Below, piece by piece: positions 24,957 to 34,063 of a DNA stretch of 64,000 bases; the first letter of the stretch is position 1; each line of letters begins with the position of its first letter. The notes below the pieces were generated by a model. The model was not told the DNA's origin. It saw nothing but the letters and a program-made list of their open reading frames with translations, and made no database searches. A program made the position numbers and the translations under genes. The DNA comes from Actinomycetes bacterium (GTDB taxonomy: Bacteria > Actinomycetota > Acidimicrobiia > Acidimicrobiales > RAAP-2): positions 62,001 through 126,000 of the forward strand of contig JAJZBK010000001.1 of assembly GCA_021798955.1 (NCBI GenBank). Direction: 5' to 3'.

Positions 24957-25328
24957 ATGGGGGTCTACGGCCTCGACCATGTCGTGCTGCGAGTGGCCGA
25001 CGGCGAGCGAGCGCTCGCCTTCTACTGCGGCCGGCTCGGCCTCGAGCCCGTGCGTGCTGACGCCTGGCGCCGGGGTGAGGTGCCGTTCCCGTCGGCACGC
25101 ATCGACGAGACGACACTCATCGACCTCCTGCCCAGCCGCCGCACCGGCGAGAACCTCGACCACCTCTGCCTGGTGGTGGAGCGCTCCGACGTCGATGCCG
25201 CGACGGCGTCCGGTGACCTCGACGTCGTCGAAGGCCCGGTGACCCGCTTCGGAGCGCGCGGCGACGGCACGTCCGTCTACGTGCGCGACCCCGACGGCAA
25301 CGTCGTCGAGCTTCGCTGCTACGACTGA
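24957..25328 (+). CDS. VOC superfamily (glyoxalase/dioxygenase fold) protein
   Basis: A 123-residue protein with a typical vicinal-oxygen-chelate layout: [24 protein letters not shown] at the start (His8 as a likely metal ligand), [16 protein letters not shown] in the middle, and [17 protein letters not shown] at the end (Glu as a likely ligand). Members are lyases, isomerases, dioxygenases or resistance proteins; the substrate is unknown here. ATG at 24957. Single gene, about 100 bases before the HAD phosphatase gene. Confidence 0.85.
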   Translation: MGVYGLDHVVLRVADGERALAFYCGRLGLEPVRADAWRRGEVPFPSARIDETTLIDLLPSRRTGENLDHLCLVVERSDVDAATASGDLDVVEGPVTRFGARGDGTSVYVRDPDGNVVELRCYD

Positions 25329-25432
25329 CCAGCACCACCGCGCGCGGCCGCACTCCGGCCGGAGCGTGGCACGTGCCGCCTCCCTCGACGCCCGGGCGAA
25401 CGGCGGACCCTCGCGTCGCCCATACTGGGCCC

Positions 25433-26266
25433 ATGAGCGGACGAGACGCCCCGACCAGCTGGCTGTGCGACATGGACGGTGTGCTCGTCCACGAGGGTGA
25501 GCGAGTACCAGGGGCAGACCGCTTCGTCGACGCGCTGTCCACCTCCGGACGTCGCTTCCTCGTGCTCACCAACAACTCGATGTACACGCCTCGCGACCTG
25601 GCCGCCCGCCTCGCCGTCGCCGGCCTCCGCATCCCCGAGTCGTCCCTGTGGACGTCGGCGCTGGCAACCGCCCGCTTCCTCGACAGCCAGCGGCCACAGG
25701 GTACGGCCTACGTCATCGGGGAGGCAGGCCTCACGACCGCCCTCCACGACATCGGCTACGTCCTGACCGATCGAACACCCGACTACGTGGTCCTCGGCGA
25801 GACCCGCAGCTACAGCTTCTCCGCCATCACGACGGCCATCCGGCTCATCGAGGCCGGCTCGCGCTTCATCGCTACCAATCCCGATCCCACCGGTCCTTCG
25901 ACCTTCGGCCTGCTGCCGGCGTGCGGGTCGGTCGCCGCCTTGGTCACCCGGGCTACCGGCGTCGACCCCTACTTCGTCGGCAAGCCCAATCCGCTGATGG
26001 TCCGCGAGGGCCTGAACACGCTCGGCGCACACTCCGAGACCACCGTGATCGTCGGGGACCGCATGGACACCGACATCGTTGCCGGCATCGAGGCAGGCCT
26101 CGAGACCATCCTCGTCCTGTCGGGGATGACGACTGCTGAGGAGATCGACCGGTTCCCGTACCGTCCCTCGAGAGTTGTCGCCTCCGTCGCCGACCTGGTC
26201 GACGAGCTCGAGGTGTCCTCGTCGGGTCGGTCCGACGATGACCGAACGACGGACGGGCAGCCGTGA
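25433..26266 (+). CDS. HAD-superfamily IIA hydrolase (NagD-like phosphatase)
   Basis: A 277-residue phosphatase. Motif I is [13 protein letters not shown] (nucleophile Asp), motif II LVLTNNS, motif III lysine in FVGKPNPLM, and motif [15 protein letters not shown]. The cap of type C2 lies between motifs II and III. Family members act on nucleotides, sugar phosphates or p-nitrophenyl phosphate; the natural substrate is unknown. ATG at 25433. Converges on the small minus-strand gene at 26292. Confidence 0.88.
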   Translation: MSGRDAPTSWLCDMDGVLVHEGERVPGADRFVDALSTSGRRFLVLTNNSMYTPRDLAARLAVAGLRIPESSLWTSALATARFLDSQRPQGTAYVIGEAGLTTALHDIGYVLTDRTPDYVVLGETRSYSFSAITTAIRLIEAGSRFIATNPDPTGPSTFGLLPACGSVAALVTRATGVDPYFVGKPNPLMVREGLNTLGAHSETTVIVGDRMDTDIVAGIEAGLETILVLSGMTTAEEIDRFPYRPSRVVASVADLVDELEVSSSGRSDDDRTTDGQP

Positions 26267-26291
26267 CGCTCGGTGCTCGCCGTGGCTGTGC

Positions 26292-26462
26292 TCAGGCTTC
26301 GCGACCCAGCACGAGGTAGACGTTCTCGTCGACGACGAACGACGTGACGACGTCGAAGCCCTCGACCGACGCCGCGTCGAGGATCTGCTCGACTTCGGCC
26401 CGGGGCGCGGCATTCACCAGACGGCCGCCCTGGACCCGCACCACCTTGTGCGATCGAGGCAT
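26292..26462 (-). CDS. Small protein, DUF4177-like
   Basis: 56 residues from the ATG at 26462. KVVRVQGGRLVNAAPRAEVE, then ILDAASVEGFDVVTSFV and VYLVLGRE, give the strand-helix-strand-strand pattern of DUF4177-type proteins. The open frame continues upstream, but the extra residues look non-coding. No strong ribosome site is seen. The 265 bases between it and the DedA gene hold no convincing feature. Confidence 0.5.
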   Translation of the reverse strand: MPRSHKVVRVQGGRLVNAAPRAEVEQILDAASVEGFDVVTSFVVDENVYLVLGREA

Positions 26463-26727
26463 GGTGGTCAGGAACCCAAGGCCATGGCGAGCCGGGCCCC
26501 CGTCGCCCCACCGTCGGTCCCTCCGTCTCGTCGGACAACACCACGAGCTGCGTCGACCGACCCGACCGGAGCGTCTCGCCCGGGTGCCACCCGGCGCATG
26601 GAGCACGACATGTTGGAAGCCTACGGCACCGGCCGAACTGCCGGGCAGTCGCCACGAGCGCCAGCGGCTCGTGGCCGCCGAGGACACTGTCCCCCGGCCG
26701 AGTGGACACTCGCGTGTGTCGCCACGG

Positions 26728-27360
26728 TCAGAGCTCTAGCTCGCGCTCGAGGCGCATGGCTCGAACCCGGTGGGCGAAGAGGAGGACCACGACGATGACG
26801 AAGACAGCCGCGGCAACGTAACCGGCGAAGCTGAAGTCCTTCACGATGCGTGCATAGCTCGAGCCCAACGAGTAGCCGAGCTCGGCGAGCGCCGACACGA
26901 AGATGGCGCTGCCGATGATGGTGAACACCGTGAACTTGGCCATCGCCATCTCTCCCAGTCCTGCGGCGATAGAGATGAACGACCGGAGCAAGGGGATCAG
27001 CCGGACCACCAGCACGGCCGGCTCACCCCGCCGGGCAAACCAGGCCTCTGCCTTGTCGAGGTCGCGGTGCGTCAACAGGACGTACTTCCCCGCCCGGTCG
27101 ACAAGCGGCCGGCCACCCAGGTAGCCCAGGCCGTAGCCGAGGTAGGAGCCGACGAGCTCGCCCACCACAGCCACCCCGATGACGGCAGGCACCGTCAGCG
27201 GATGCGCACCGGACACGTGGACCTGGCCACTCGCCAGCACGCCGCCGTAGATCACCGACGCCTCCGCCCCGATGGGCGGGCCCACCGCCGAGATCAACGT
27301 GACGACGAAGATGGCGAGGTACCCCCAGTGCTGCCCGAACACCTCGATCGCGTGCGTCAC
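26728..27360 (-). CDS. DedA family integral membrane protein
   Basis: 210 residues, GTG at 27360. The family core is present: AVGPPIGAEASVIYGGVLA, YLGYGLGYLGGRPLV, the cytoplasmic FARRGEPAVLVVRLIPLLRSFISIAAGLGEM segment with its conserved Arg and Gly, and C-terminal membrane helices. DedA proteins support membrane lipid flipping (undecaprenyl phosphate or phospholipids) and proton-linked homeostasis. The start is uncertain, and a longer form from 27435 is possible. Confidence 0.88.
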   Translation of the reverse strand: MTHAIEVFGQHWGYLAIFVVTLISAVGPPIGAEASVIYGGVLASGQVHVSGAHPLTVPAVIGVAVVGELVGSYLGYGLGYLGGRPLVDRAGKYVLLTHRDLDKAEAWFARRGEPAVLVVRLIPLLRSFISIAAGLGEMAMAKFTVFTIIGSAIFVSALAELGYSLGSSYARIVKDFSFAGYVAAAVFVIVVVLLFAHRVRAMRLERELEL

Positions 27361-27538
27361 CGACCAGCTTTCTAGCGCACCTGCCGGCTGTGGTGACGAT
27401 CCAGCCCTCGCCAGGTGCTGCCGGACCACTGGCACTGGCCCGCTCGGGGTCGACCGGGCGACCGGGCCACGGCGGCCACCGGCGAGAGAGCGGCGCGGTC
27501 ATGGAGCGCCTCCTCGTGGCCCGGTAGCGTCGGCCGGC

Positions 27539-28435
27539 ATGGAGCCAGTTGTCTGCACGAGCGCCGACGGAACGCCGATCGCCACCTACGACTTCGGCGG
27601 GCACGGCCCCGACCTTCTCCTCGTCCACGCCACGGGGTTCTGCGCCGCCGTCCTCGAGCCGATGGCTGCCGCCCTCGCCTCGTCGTTCCGCTGCACGGCG
27701 CTCGACCTGCGTTTCCACGGACGGTCGGGCCGGTCGCCGGACGACTACCGCTGGGAACGCTTCGGTGAGGACGTCCTCGCCGTCGTCGGCCAGCTCGACC
27801 TCGACCATCCCTATGGCTTCGGCCACTCGTGCGGCGGAGCGTCGCTCTTGCTGGCCGAGGAGGCCCGTCCCGGCACGTTCGCCGGCCTGTGCTGCTTCGA
27901 ACCGGTGGTCTTCCCCGGGCCACCCCGGCCACCGACCACCACAGGGAACCCGCTGGCCGAGGGCGCGCTCCGGCGCCGCGAGACGTTCCCATCCGCCCAG
28001 CACGCCATCGACAACTTCGCCAGCAAGCCGCCGTTCTCGACCATCGATCGATCGGTGCTCGAAGCGTACGTGCGCTGTGGGTTCGACGTGGTCCCCGGCG
28101 ACGAGGGGGGCGACGGCGCCATGGTCCGGCTCCGGTGCCGGCGTGAGGACGAGTCGGCGGTCTACGCCCACGGACCCTCGCACCCGGCCTTCCTCGGGCT
28201 CGACCGGGTCGCCTGCGCCGTCTCGCTGCTCTGCGGAGCCACCACCGACGCCTTCGGCCCGGACGCCCTTGCCGCCGACGCGGCGCACCTGGCCCATGCC
28301 TCCGTCGACGTGCTGGCCGACCTCGGGCACTTCGGCCCGCTCGAGGCACCAGCCACCGTGGCTACCGTGGCAGCAGACCGCCTCCTCGCCGCGCCCACGT
28401 CGGCCGACTCCGCCCCCGCCGCGCCCACGTCCTAA
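27539..28435 (+). CDS. Alpha/beta-hydrolase fold protein
   Basis: A 298-residue hydrolase: LLLVHATGFCAAV (oxyanion region), CTALDLRFHGRSG, the nucleophile elbow GFGHSCGGAS with Ser97, and a C-terminal LADLGHFGPLEAP with the catalytic His. A cap-like insertion with several Arg-rich stretches lies between about 110 and 230. Substrate unknown: ester, epoxide or haloalkane hydrolysis are the usual options. ATG at 27539. Followed 9 bases later by the nuclease gene, so probably co-transcribed. Confidence 0.85.
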   Translation: MEPVVCTSADGTPIATYDFGGHGPDLLLVHATGFCAAVLEPMAAALASSFRCTALDLRFHGRSGRSPDDYRWERFGEDVLAVVGQLDLDHPYGFGHSCGGASLLLAEEARPGTFAGLCCFEPVVFPGPPRPPTTTGNPLAEGALRRRETFPSAQHAIDNFASKPPFSTIDRSVLEAYVRCGFDVVPGDEGGDGAMVRLRCRREDESAVYAHGPSHPAFLGLDRVACAVSLLCGATTDAFGPDALAADAAHLAHASVDVLADLGHFGPLEAPATVATVAADRLLAAPTSADSAPAAPTS

Positions 28436-28444
28436 CCTGGCCGC

Positions 28445-29272
28445 ATGCCGTTCGAGCCGCCGCGGACCCTGTCTCCCTCCAAAGTGGCAGCGTTCGGCGC
28501 GTGTGCTCTGGCGTTCCGCTTCACGGCCGTCGAACGTCTCCCCGAGGCGGCGACGCCGTGGACGGTGAAGGGAACGCTCGTCCACTCCGCCCTCGAGCAC
28601 CTCGTGTGGGACCACCCACCCGGCGAGCGCTCCGAGGAGGCCGCCTCGGCCGAGGTCGATCGGGCTGCCGGCGCGCTCGAGGCCGACGGCACCTTCGACG
28701 AGCTGGGCCTCGACCGCGCTTCGGTTGCTGCCTTCGTCGACGACGCACGACGACTCGTCGGGAACGCCCGACGACTCGAGGACCCCGACCACATCGACGC
28801 CGTCGGGGTCGAGCTGCTGCTCGACGCCACCGTCGGCGGCGTCCACCTGCGCGGGATCCTCGACCGGCTCGACCGCTCCGAGGATGGCAGTTTGGTCGTC
28901 GTCGACTACAAGACGGGTCGTGCCCCTGCCCCGGCCTACGAGCGGTCCCGTCTGGCCGGCGTCCACCTCTACGCGCTCCTCTGCGAGGTAGTCCTCGGTG
29001 AGCGACCGAGGGAGGTTCGGCTCCTGCACCTGCGCGAGCCGACGGTGATCATCAGCCATCCCACCGAGCCCGTGCTCCGCGCCCACGAGCGGCGGGCCCA
29101 CGCCGTCTGGGACGCCGTCACTCGAGCGTGCCGAACCGGTGACTTCCGACCTCGCCCCTCGGGCTTGTGCGGCACCTGCCAGTTCCGCTCCTACTGCCCG
29201 GCCCACGGTGGCGACCCCGCCCTGGCGAAACGCTTCCTCGGCACCAGTGGTGTCGGAGTCGGTGCCGCGTGA
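28445..29272 (+). CDS. RecB-family PD-(D/E)XK nuclease with C-terminal cysteine cluster
   Basis: A 275-residue protein. It starts with the family pattern LSPSKVAAFGACALAFRF; the nuclease core is HLRGILDRLDR then LVVVDYKTGR (Asp-x-Lys catalytic pair). The end LCGTCQFRSYC plus the early cysteine near residue 20 gives the four-cysteine arrangement that holds a [4Fe-4S] cluster in AddB/Cas4-type exonucleases. It is likely a single-strand exonuclease in DNA repair. The downstream PAP2 gene overlaps its stop (GTGA). Confidence 0.85.
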   Translation: MPFEPPRTLSPSKVAAFGACALAFRFTAVERLPEAATPWTVKGTLVHSALEHLVWDHPPGERSEEAASAEVDRAAGALEADGTFDELGLDRASVAAFVDDARRLVGNARRLEDPDHIDAVGVELLLDATVGGVHLRGILDRLDRSEDGSLVVVDYKTGRAPAPAYERSRLAGVHLYALLCEVVLGERPREVRLLHLREPTVIISHPTEPVLRAHERRAHAVWDAVTRACRTGDFRPRPSGLCGTCQFRSYCPAHGGDPALAKRFLGTSGVGVGAA

Positions 29273-29871
29273 GCCCTGTCGGCTCCACCACCCACCCGTC
29301 GGCCACCACCTGGCCGCGGACGCCTCGTCCACCATCGGCTGCCGCCGCCCTGGTACGCTTCGACGCCGCCGTAGACCGCTGGTTCGAGCCCCTACGCGGT
29401 CGTCCAGTCGTCGAATCGACGGCGCGGCTCGTGTCCGGGTTGGGCGACCACGGGCTCGTCTGGGCCCTCGTCACCGCCGGGCGCTTGTGGCGCGCCCAGA
29501 GCCGCGACGAACAACGTGACGCGCTGCGCGCCCTGGCGGTCGCTGGCGTCGCGTCGTCCACGGTGAACGCCGTGATCAAGAGAACCGTCCGGCGCCCACG
29601 GCCGGAGGGCGCCGCACGGGCAACGGGCAACGTCATCCCCCTGCGGGCGCCCCGGACCAGCAGCTTCCCGAGCGGGCACACCCTGGCTGCTTGGTGCGCC
29701 GCGACGGTGCTGGCCGAGCGCGACCATCCCGTCGGCGCCGCATGCCTCGTCGCCACGGCCGGGTTGGTGGCAGCCAGCCGGGTCCACCTCGAAGCGCACC
29801 ACGCCTCCGACGTCGTCGGCGGCATCGTCATCGGGACCGGGCTCGGGCTCCTCGGACGCCGGTTCCGCTGA
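29269..29871 (+). CDS. PAP2 family phosphatase
   Basis: A 200-residue protein. The three-part PAP2 signature is complete: KRTVRRPRP (motif 1), SSFPSGHT (motif 2) and SRVHLEAHHASDVVGG (motif 3, catalytic His and Asp). It would dephosphorylate lipid phosphates or polyprenyl pyrophosphates at the membrane. Hydrophobicity is modest, with segments around the motifs. GTG at 29269 overlaps the nuclease stop. Confidence 0.88.
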   Translation: MSPVGSTTHPSATTWPRTPRPPSAAAALVRFDAAVDRWFEPLRGRPVVESTARLVSGLGDHGLVWALVTAGRLWRAQSRDEQRDALRALAVAGVASSTVNAVIKRTVRRPRPEGAARATGNVIPLRAPRTSSFPSGHTLAAWCAATVLAERDHPVGAACLVATAGLVAASRVHLEAHHASDVVGGIVIGTGLGLLGRRFR

Positions 29872-29956
29872 ACGCGGGAGCCGTCACCGGCCCGCCGGGG
29901 ACGCCACCGGCGCCCGGGCACGGAATGGATCCGTCGGCCGCGACGTTTGCTTGGGC

Positions 29957-30565
29957 ATGGCCGACCTGCCCCCCTTCGCTGTCACCTGGGACTACCGCTG
30001 CCCGTTCGCCCGAAACGCCCACGAGCACCTGCTCGACGCCCTGGCTGCCGGGGAACGCTGGGACGTCACGTTCGTTCCCTTCTTCCTCAACCAGACCCAC
30101 GTCGAAGACGGTGCTCCGTCGGCGTTCGAGGACCCCGCGCACCTCCCGGACCTCTTGTCGCTCGAGGCCGGCGTGGTGGTCCGCGATCGCTACCCGGACC
30201 GCTTCCTCGACGCTCACCGGTCGTTGTTCGCCGCCCGCCACGACGAGGGTGGCGACCTGCGGGACCGAGAAGTCGTCTCTGCCGCCCTCGAGCGGGTCGG
30301 CGTCCCCGCTGCGGACGTCCTCGCCGAGGTCGACGACGGCTGGCCCCGAGCCACCATCCGCAAGGAGCACGAGGCGTCGGTCGACGAGCTCGACGTGTTC
30401 GGGGTCCCGACCTTCATCGTGGACGACCGGGCCGCCTTCGCTCGCCTGATGGAGCGTCCTGGCGGCAACGCCGAGCTGGCCACCCGGGCCATCGAGCGCA
30501 TCGTCACGTTGGTGTCGGGCCACCCTGAGCTCAACGAGCTCAAGCACACCCGTATCCGGCGCTGA
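29957..30565 (+). CDS. DsbA-family thioredoxin-fold protein (FrnE/HCCA isomerase-like)
   Basis: A 202-residue protein. The active-site position reads YRCPFARNAHEHL: one cysteine remains, while the CxxC partner is Ala, as in FrnE/2-hydroxychromene-2-carboxylate isomerase-like members rather than oxidant DsbA. VFGVPTFIVDD supplies the cis-proline loop. No signal peptide, so cytoplasmic. It may act as an isomerase or thiol-using enzyme, possibly with mycothiol, but this is an inference. ATG at 29957 is preferred over the TTG six bases upstream. Confidence 0.8.
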   Translation: MADLPPFAVTWDYRCPFARNAHEHLLDALAAGERWDVTFVPFFLNQTHVEDGAPSAFEDPAHLPDLLSLEAGVVVRDRYPDRFLDAHRSLFAARHDEGGDLRDREVVSAALERVGVPAADVLAEVDDGWPRATIRKEHEASVDELDVFGVPTFIVDDRAAFARLMERPGGNAELATRAIERIVTLVSGHPELNELKHTRIRR

Positions 30566-30586
30566 CCGCCTGCCAGGGCGGTCAGC
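30561..30586. terminator. Strong hairpin terminator overlapping the DsbA-like stop codon
   Basis: GCTGACCGCC and GGCGGTCAGC form a perfect 10-bp stem with a 6-base loop; the left arm includes the TGA of the gene at 29957-30565. There is no T-tract. It separates that gene from the convergent LLM gene. Confidence 0.65.
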
Positions 30587-30645
30587 GGCCCGGAGCCGAG
30601 CACGCCTCCGAGCTCGTCGTCCGGCGTCGAAGCTGCCGAGCCAGG

Positions 30646-31551
30646 TCAGCGTCCAACCAGCTCCGCCAGGGTCGCGATCGACGCCTTGATCTCCTCGGCG
30701 GAGCCGAACGGCGCCCCACAGAAGTGAGTGACTCCGACGTCGGCCAGCCGACGGACCTGGTCGGCAACCGAGGCGGCGGTCCCGACCACTGCGATGTCCG
30801 CGGGACCGGCCGCACCCTCGCGGTCGAGCATCGCCCGGTAGGACGGTAGCTGGCCGTAGATGGCGAACGTCTCGGCGGCGTTCGCTCGCGCCGCGTCCTC
30901 GTCGCTCGTCACGCACACGGGAAGGCCGACCGCGACCACCGGCGCCGGCCGTCCGGCCTGCGCTGCCGCCACCGTGATGGAGGGGACGATGTGGTCGGCG
31001 ACGGTTCGGGGTCCGGTCATCCACGTCACCGTCCCCTGGGCCATGCGACCGGCCAGCGCGAGCATCGTCGGACCGAGCGCGGCGACGAGCACGGGTGGGG
31101 CGGGCGCGTCGATCTGCAGCGGGCCGAAGGTGGCCGCCTTGAGGGTCTCGCCGGCGAAGGAGGCCGGCTCGCCCTCGAGCAACGGGACGAGGATGGACAG
31201 GTACTCGCGCAGGTGGCGAGCCGGGTGGTCGAAGGAGAGGCCGAAGACGTTCTCGATGACCATCCGGTGCGACAGGCCGATGCCGAGGAGGAGCCGGCCC
31301 CCGGTTGCCGCCTGGACGGTGAGCGCCTGACCGGCGAGCATGACGGGGTGCCGGGGGTAGGTCGGCACGACTGCCGTCCCGAGCTCGATGCCTGGCACCT
31401 CCCGGCCGACGACGGCCAAGGTGGTCAGTGCGTCGTACCCGAAGATCTGCGACGTCCAGGCCGTCTCGATCCCGGCCTCGGCGAGGCTCGCCACCTGGCC
31501 GACCACCTCGTCGAAGGGTCGTCCGACGTCGAACATCACCCCGATGCGCAT
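30646..31551 (-). CDS. LLM-class (luciferase-like) oxidoreductase, F420-dependent likely
   Basis: A 301-residue TIM-barrel protein: MRIGVMFDVGRPFDEVVGQV, AGIETAWTSQIFGYDALTTLAV, ELGTAVVPTYPRHPVMLAGQ, and GRLLLGIGLSHRMVIENVFG. These match the MSMEG-type F420-dependent clade. The substrate is unknown. ATG at 31551 directly behind GGGAGGACCC. It follows the SPFH gene by 88 bases on the same strand, forming a likely three-gene unit with the second LLM gene at 32542. Confidence 0.86.
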   Translation of the reverse strand: MRIGVMFDVGRPFDEVVGQVASLAEAGIETAWTSQIFGYDALTTLAVVGREVPGIELGTAVVPTYPRHPVMLAGQALTVQAATGGRLLLGIGLSHRMVIENVFGLSFDHPARHLREYLSILVPLLEGEPASFAGETLKAATFGPLQIDAPAPPVLVAALGPTMLALAGRMAQGTVTWMTGPRTVADHIVPSITVAAAQAGRPAPVVAVGLPVCVTSDEDAARANAAETFAIYGQLPSYRAMLDREGAAGPADIAVVGTAASVADQVRRLADVGVTHFCGAPFGSAEEIKASIATLAELVGR

Positions 31552-31639
31552 GGGTCCTCCCTCTGGCACCAGTCGTCCCTGGTGGCCGGGGCCAACCTAG
31601 CGGGTGGCTCGGGCAGGCCGCGGGACCGCCGGCCGAACG

Positions 31640-32545
31640 TCAGTCGGTCGCCCCGCCGCTTTCGCCGTCCTGGGTGGGTCGGGCCGGCAGCACGGCCACC
31701 TCCGGAGGCGTCGGGGCCGGGGTCGCCACGGTCCGCTCGCTGCGATCCCCGAACAGCCCCCCAAGCAGCTCGACCGGCAGCGGGAAGACGAGCGTCGAGT
31801 TGTGCTCGGTGGCCACCTCGGCCAACGTCTGGAGCGTCCGCAGCTGGAGGGCGCCGGGAGCCTGCGACAGCCGCGTGGCTGCCTCGGCCAGCTCCTGACT
31901 GGCCTCGAGCTCCCCGGTGGCAGCGATCACTTTGGCCCGCCGCTCCCGCTCTGCCTCGGCCTGTCGGGCCATCGCCCGCAGGAGCTCGGGTGGCAGCACG
32001 ATGTCGCGGATCTCGACTTGGCGCACCTCGACCCCCCAGTTGTGCGTCGACGAGGCGATGGTGGTTCGCAGCTCGTCGTTGACGTCGTCCCGGTGAGCCA
32101 GGATGTTGTCCAGCTCGTGCCGGCCGGCGATCGAACGCAACGCTGTCATCGCCACCCGCTGGCTGGCAAAGCGGAAGTTGTCGACACCGATCACGGCCCG
32201 GACCGGGTCGACCACCTGGAAGTAGACGACGGCGTCGACCTGCACCGTGACGTTGTCGGCCGTGATGACTGCCTGCGGGGGGATGTCGACGACCTCGACC
32301 CTCAGCGTCACCTTGACGACCTTGTCGACGAAGGGCCACTTGGTGATGATCCCGGGTCCTTTCGCCTCCTCGCGAATGCGACCGAGGCGGAAGAAGACGG
32401 CCCGCTCGTACTCGGTGACGACCCGCAAGGTGGCCCGGGCGCCGATGCCAGCCGCCACCACCAGTGCACCGATGCCGACCAGCGCTCCGACGACGACGTC
32501 GCTGACGGCAGGTGGAGCGATCACGAGGGAGGCGAGCACGGTCAT
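31640..32545 (-). CDS. SPFH/band 7 (slipin/stomatin-like) membrane protein
   Basis: A 301-residue protein. One N-terminal hydrophobic hairpin (about 10-38) is followed by the band 7 core: VVTEYERAVFFRLGRI, GPGIITKWPFVDKV, VDIPPQAVITADNVTVQVDAVVYF and the long helical stretch (ELLRAMARQAEAERERRAKVIAATGELEAS). Such proteins oligomerise at the membrane and organise microdomains or proteases; a partner NfeD gene is not adjacent. Its ATG overlaps the stop of the upstream LLM gene (ATGA). Confidence 0.92.
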   Translation of the reverse strand: MTVLASLVIAPPAVSDVVVGALVGIGALVVAAGIGARATLRVVTEYERAVFFRLGRIREEAKGPGIITKWPFVDKVVKVTLRVEVVDIPPQAVITADNVTVQVDAVVYFQVVDPVRAVIGVDNFRFASQRVAMTALRSIAGRHELDNILAHRDDVNDELRTTIASSTHNWGVEVRQVEIRDIVLPPELLRAMARQAEAERERRAKVIAATGELEASQELAEAATRLSQAPGALQLRTLQTLAEVATEHNSTLVFPLPVELLGGLFGDRSERTVATPAPTPPEVAVLPARPTQDGESGGATD

Positions 32546-33528
32546 GCATCCTCCCACGGCGGAGCGAGGGCCTTCACGGCTTCCTCAGTCGACATCCCGA
32601 TGGGCAGCACGGCCAGGATCGGGACGTCGACCCCGTTGGCGACGTACCGGCCCACATGGGCGCGACAAGCTTCGGGGGAGCCGTGGACCACGAGCGCGTC
32701 GACGACTTCGTCGGGGATGGCGGTGAGCGCCGCCTTGCGGTCGCCGGCCCGCCACGCCTCCCACATCCCCTCGAGCAGGGGCCCACGTCCGAGCCACCGG
32801 TGAAAGGCGGCGTAGACCTCGACGTTGAGGTACGCCGCCACCATGCGCCGGCCGACCGCCCGGACGGCATCGGCATCCTCGGAGGGGCAGACGAAGATCC
32901 GCGCCGCCACCGGCACCGGCGCGCCGAGCTCGGGGACCACCGTCTGGACGTCCTCGGCCGAGAGCCAGTTGACGATCACCCCGTCGGCCTCGCGACCGGC
33001 GAGACGGAGCATGCCCGGCCGGAGCGCGGCGAGGTAGATCGGAGGTGGATGCTCGACGGGACGAGCCAGCCGGAAGCCGCGCACCTCGAAGGTGTCGTAG
33101 GCACGGTCGACCTTCTCGCCGCTGAGGGCCTCACGCAAGAACCGGATGGTGTCGCGCACCCGGCGGTAGGGCTGGGTGAACTCCCGGGCGTTCCACCGAC
33201 TGACGATCACGTCCGACGAGGTGCCCAGGCCGAACGTGAACCGCCCCGGTGCCGCCTCGGCCATGCTGGCGACGCTCTGGGCGAGCAGTGCTGGGCCCCG
33301 GGTGTACGCCGGGATGATGGCCACGCCCAGGCGGAGGCCGGGCGTCCAGGCCGCGGCCAGCGCGAGCGGGGTGAAGCCGTCCGTCCCGTCGGTCTCGGCC
33401 GACCAGACGTCGGAGTAGCCCAGCCGCTCCAGCTCCTCGTACCACGCCCGATGCTCGGCCAGTGGCACGCCATCGAACGGGATGGTGATGCCGTAGCGGG
33501 GGGCGGAAGACGTCTCGGGCTCGGTCAC
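32542..33528 (-). CDS. LLM-class (luciferase-like) oxidoreductase, F420-dependent likely
   Basis: A 328-residue TIM-barrel protein: RYGITIPFDGVPLAEHRAWY, RLGYSDVWSAETDGTDGFTPLALAAA, LRLGVAIIPAYTRGPALLAQSVASM, and FGLGTSSDVIVSRWNAREF. It belongs to the same broad family as the genes at 14972, 30646 and 42472 but is not a close copy. GTG at 33528 chosen; an ATG at 33555 would add nine residues. Coupled by ATGA to the SPFH gene, an unusual pairing. Confidence 0.86.
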   Translation of the reverse strand: MTEPETSSAPRYGITIPFDGVPLAEHRAWYEELERLGYSDVWSAETDGTDGFTPLALAAAWTPGLRLGVAIIPAYTRGPALLAQSVASMAEAAPGRFTFGLGTSSDVIVSRWNAREFTQPYRRVRDTIRFLREALSGEKVDRAYDTFEVRGFRLARPVEHPPPIYLAALRPGMLRLAGREADGVIVNWLSAEDVQTVVPELGAPVPVAARIFVCPSEDADAVRAVGRRMVAAYLNVEVYAAFHRWLGRGPLLEGMWEAWRAGDRKAALTAIPDEVVDALVVHGSPEACRAHVGRYVANGVDVPILAVLPIGMSTEEAVKALAPPWEDA

Positions 33529-33564
33529 GGCACCCGTAATACACCCTCGGCGCATGCTGGATGC

Positions 33565-34017
33565 ATGATGTCGAGACCAGGGACCCGGACGTCTCTCCCC
33601 TCACCTGCCGCCGTCGAGGGCACGGCGCCGCTCCGGCGCTCGCACGCGGAGCAGCTCGCTCTGGAGCTCCCCATGCGCGACGCCATACCCGACGCCATGC
33701 CCGACGCCGGCCCGCCTGACCCCTGGGGCGACGTCGGCGACACTCGGACGCCGGTCCAGCGAGGCGCCCGGCCGATGCATCCCGAACGCAGCCAGCCTGC
33801 CGGTCGCCGGGCCGCCCACCGGGCCTCAGACGCTGGCCGTAGCCAGGCCCGAGCAGACGGTGCGACCGCTCGCCGGAGCAGCTCCACTCGCCGGGGCTCG
33901 GTGGACCAGCCCGGTGCGTGGCGGCTCGACGCCCGCACCCGTCAGAGCGGCCTCCGGGGGATCGCCGCCGCCAGACGCGCCCTCAACGGCGCCGCCGGAC
34001 CCGACCAAGCCGCTTGA
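33565..34017 (+). CDS. Hypothetical basic protein
   Basis: 150 residues from an ATG at 33565 (a second ATG follows at 33568). Most of the sequence is low-complexity Arg/Ala/Pro, but the C-terminal WRLDARTRQSGLRGIAAARRAL resembles a helix seen at the ends of small actinobacterial unknowns. No strong ribosome site. Its real existence is uncertain. Confidence 0.45.
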   Translation: MMSRPGTRTSLPSPAAVEGTAPLRRSHAEQLALELPMRDAIPDAMPDAGPPDPWGDVGDTRTPVQRGARPMHPERSQPAGRRAAHRASDAGRSQARADGATARRSSSTRRGSVDQPGAWRLDARTRQSGLRGIAAARRALNGAAGPDQAA

Positions 34018-34063
34018 CCCCTACTCCAAACGATCGGTTCGTCAGCGCGACGGCGCTACGGTC

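Noticed and set aside
28445-29272. Cas4 nuclease
   Set aside because: The PD-(D/E)XK core and four cysteines are Cas4-like, but no cas1, cas2 or repeat array is in the window; a general RecB-type repair exonuclease fits better.
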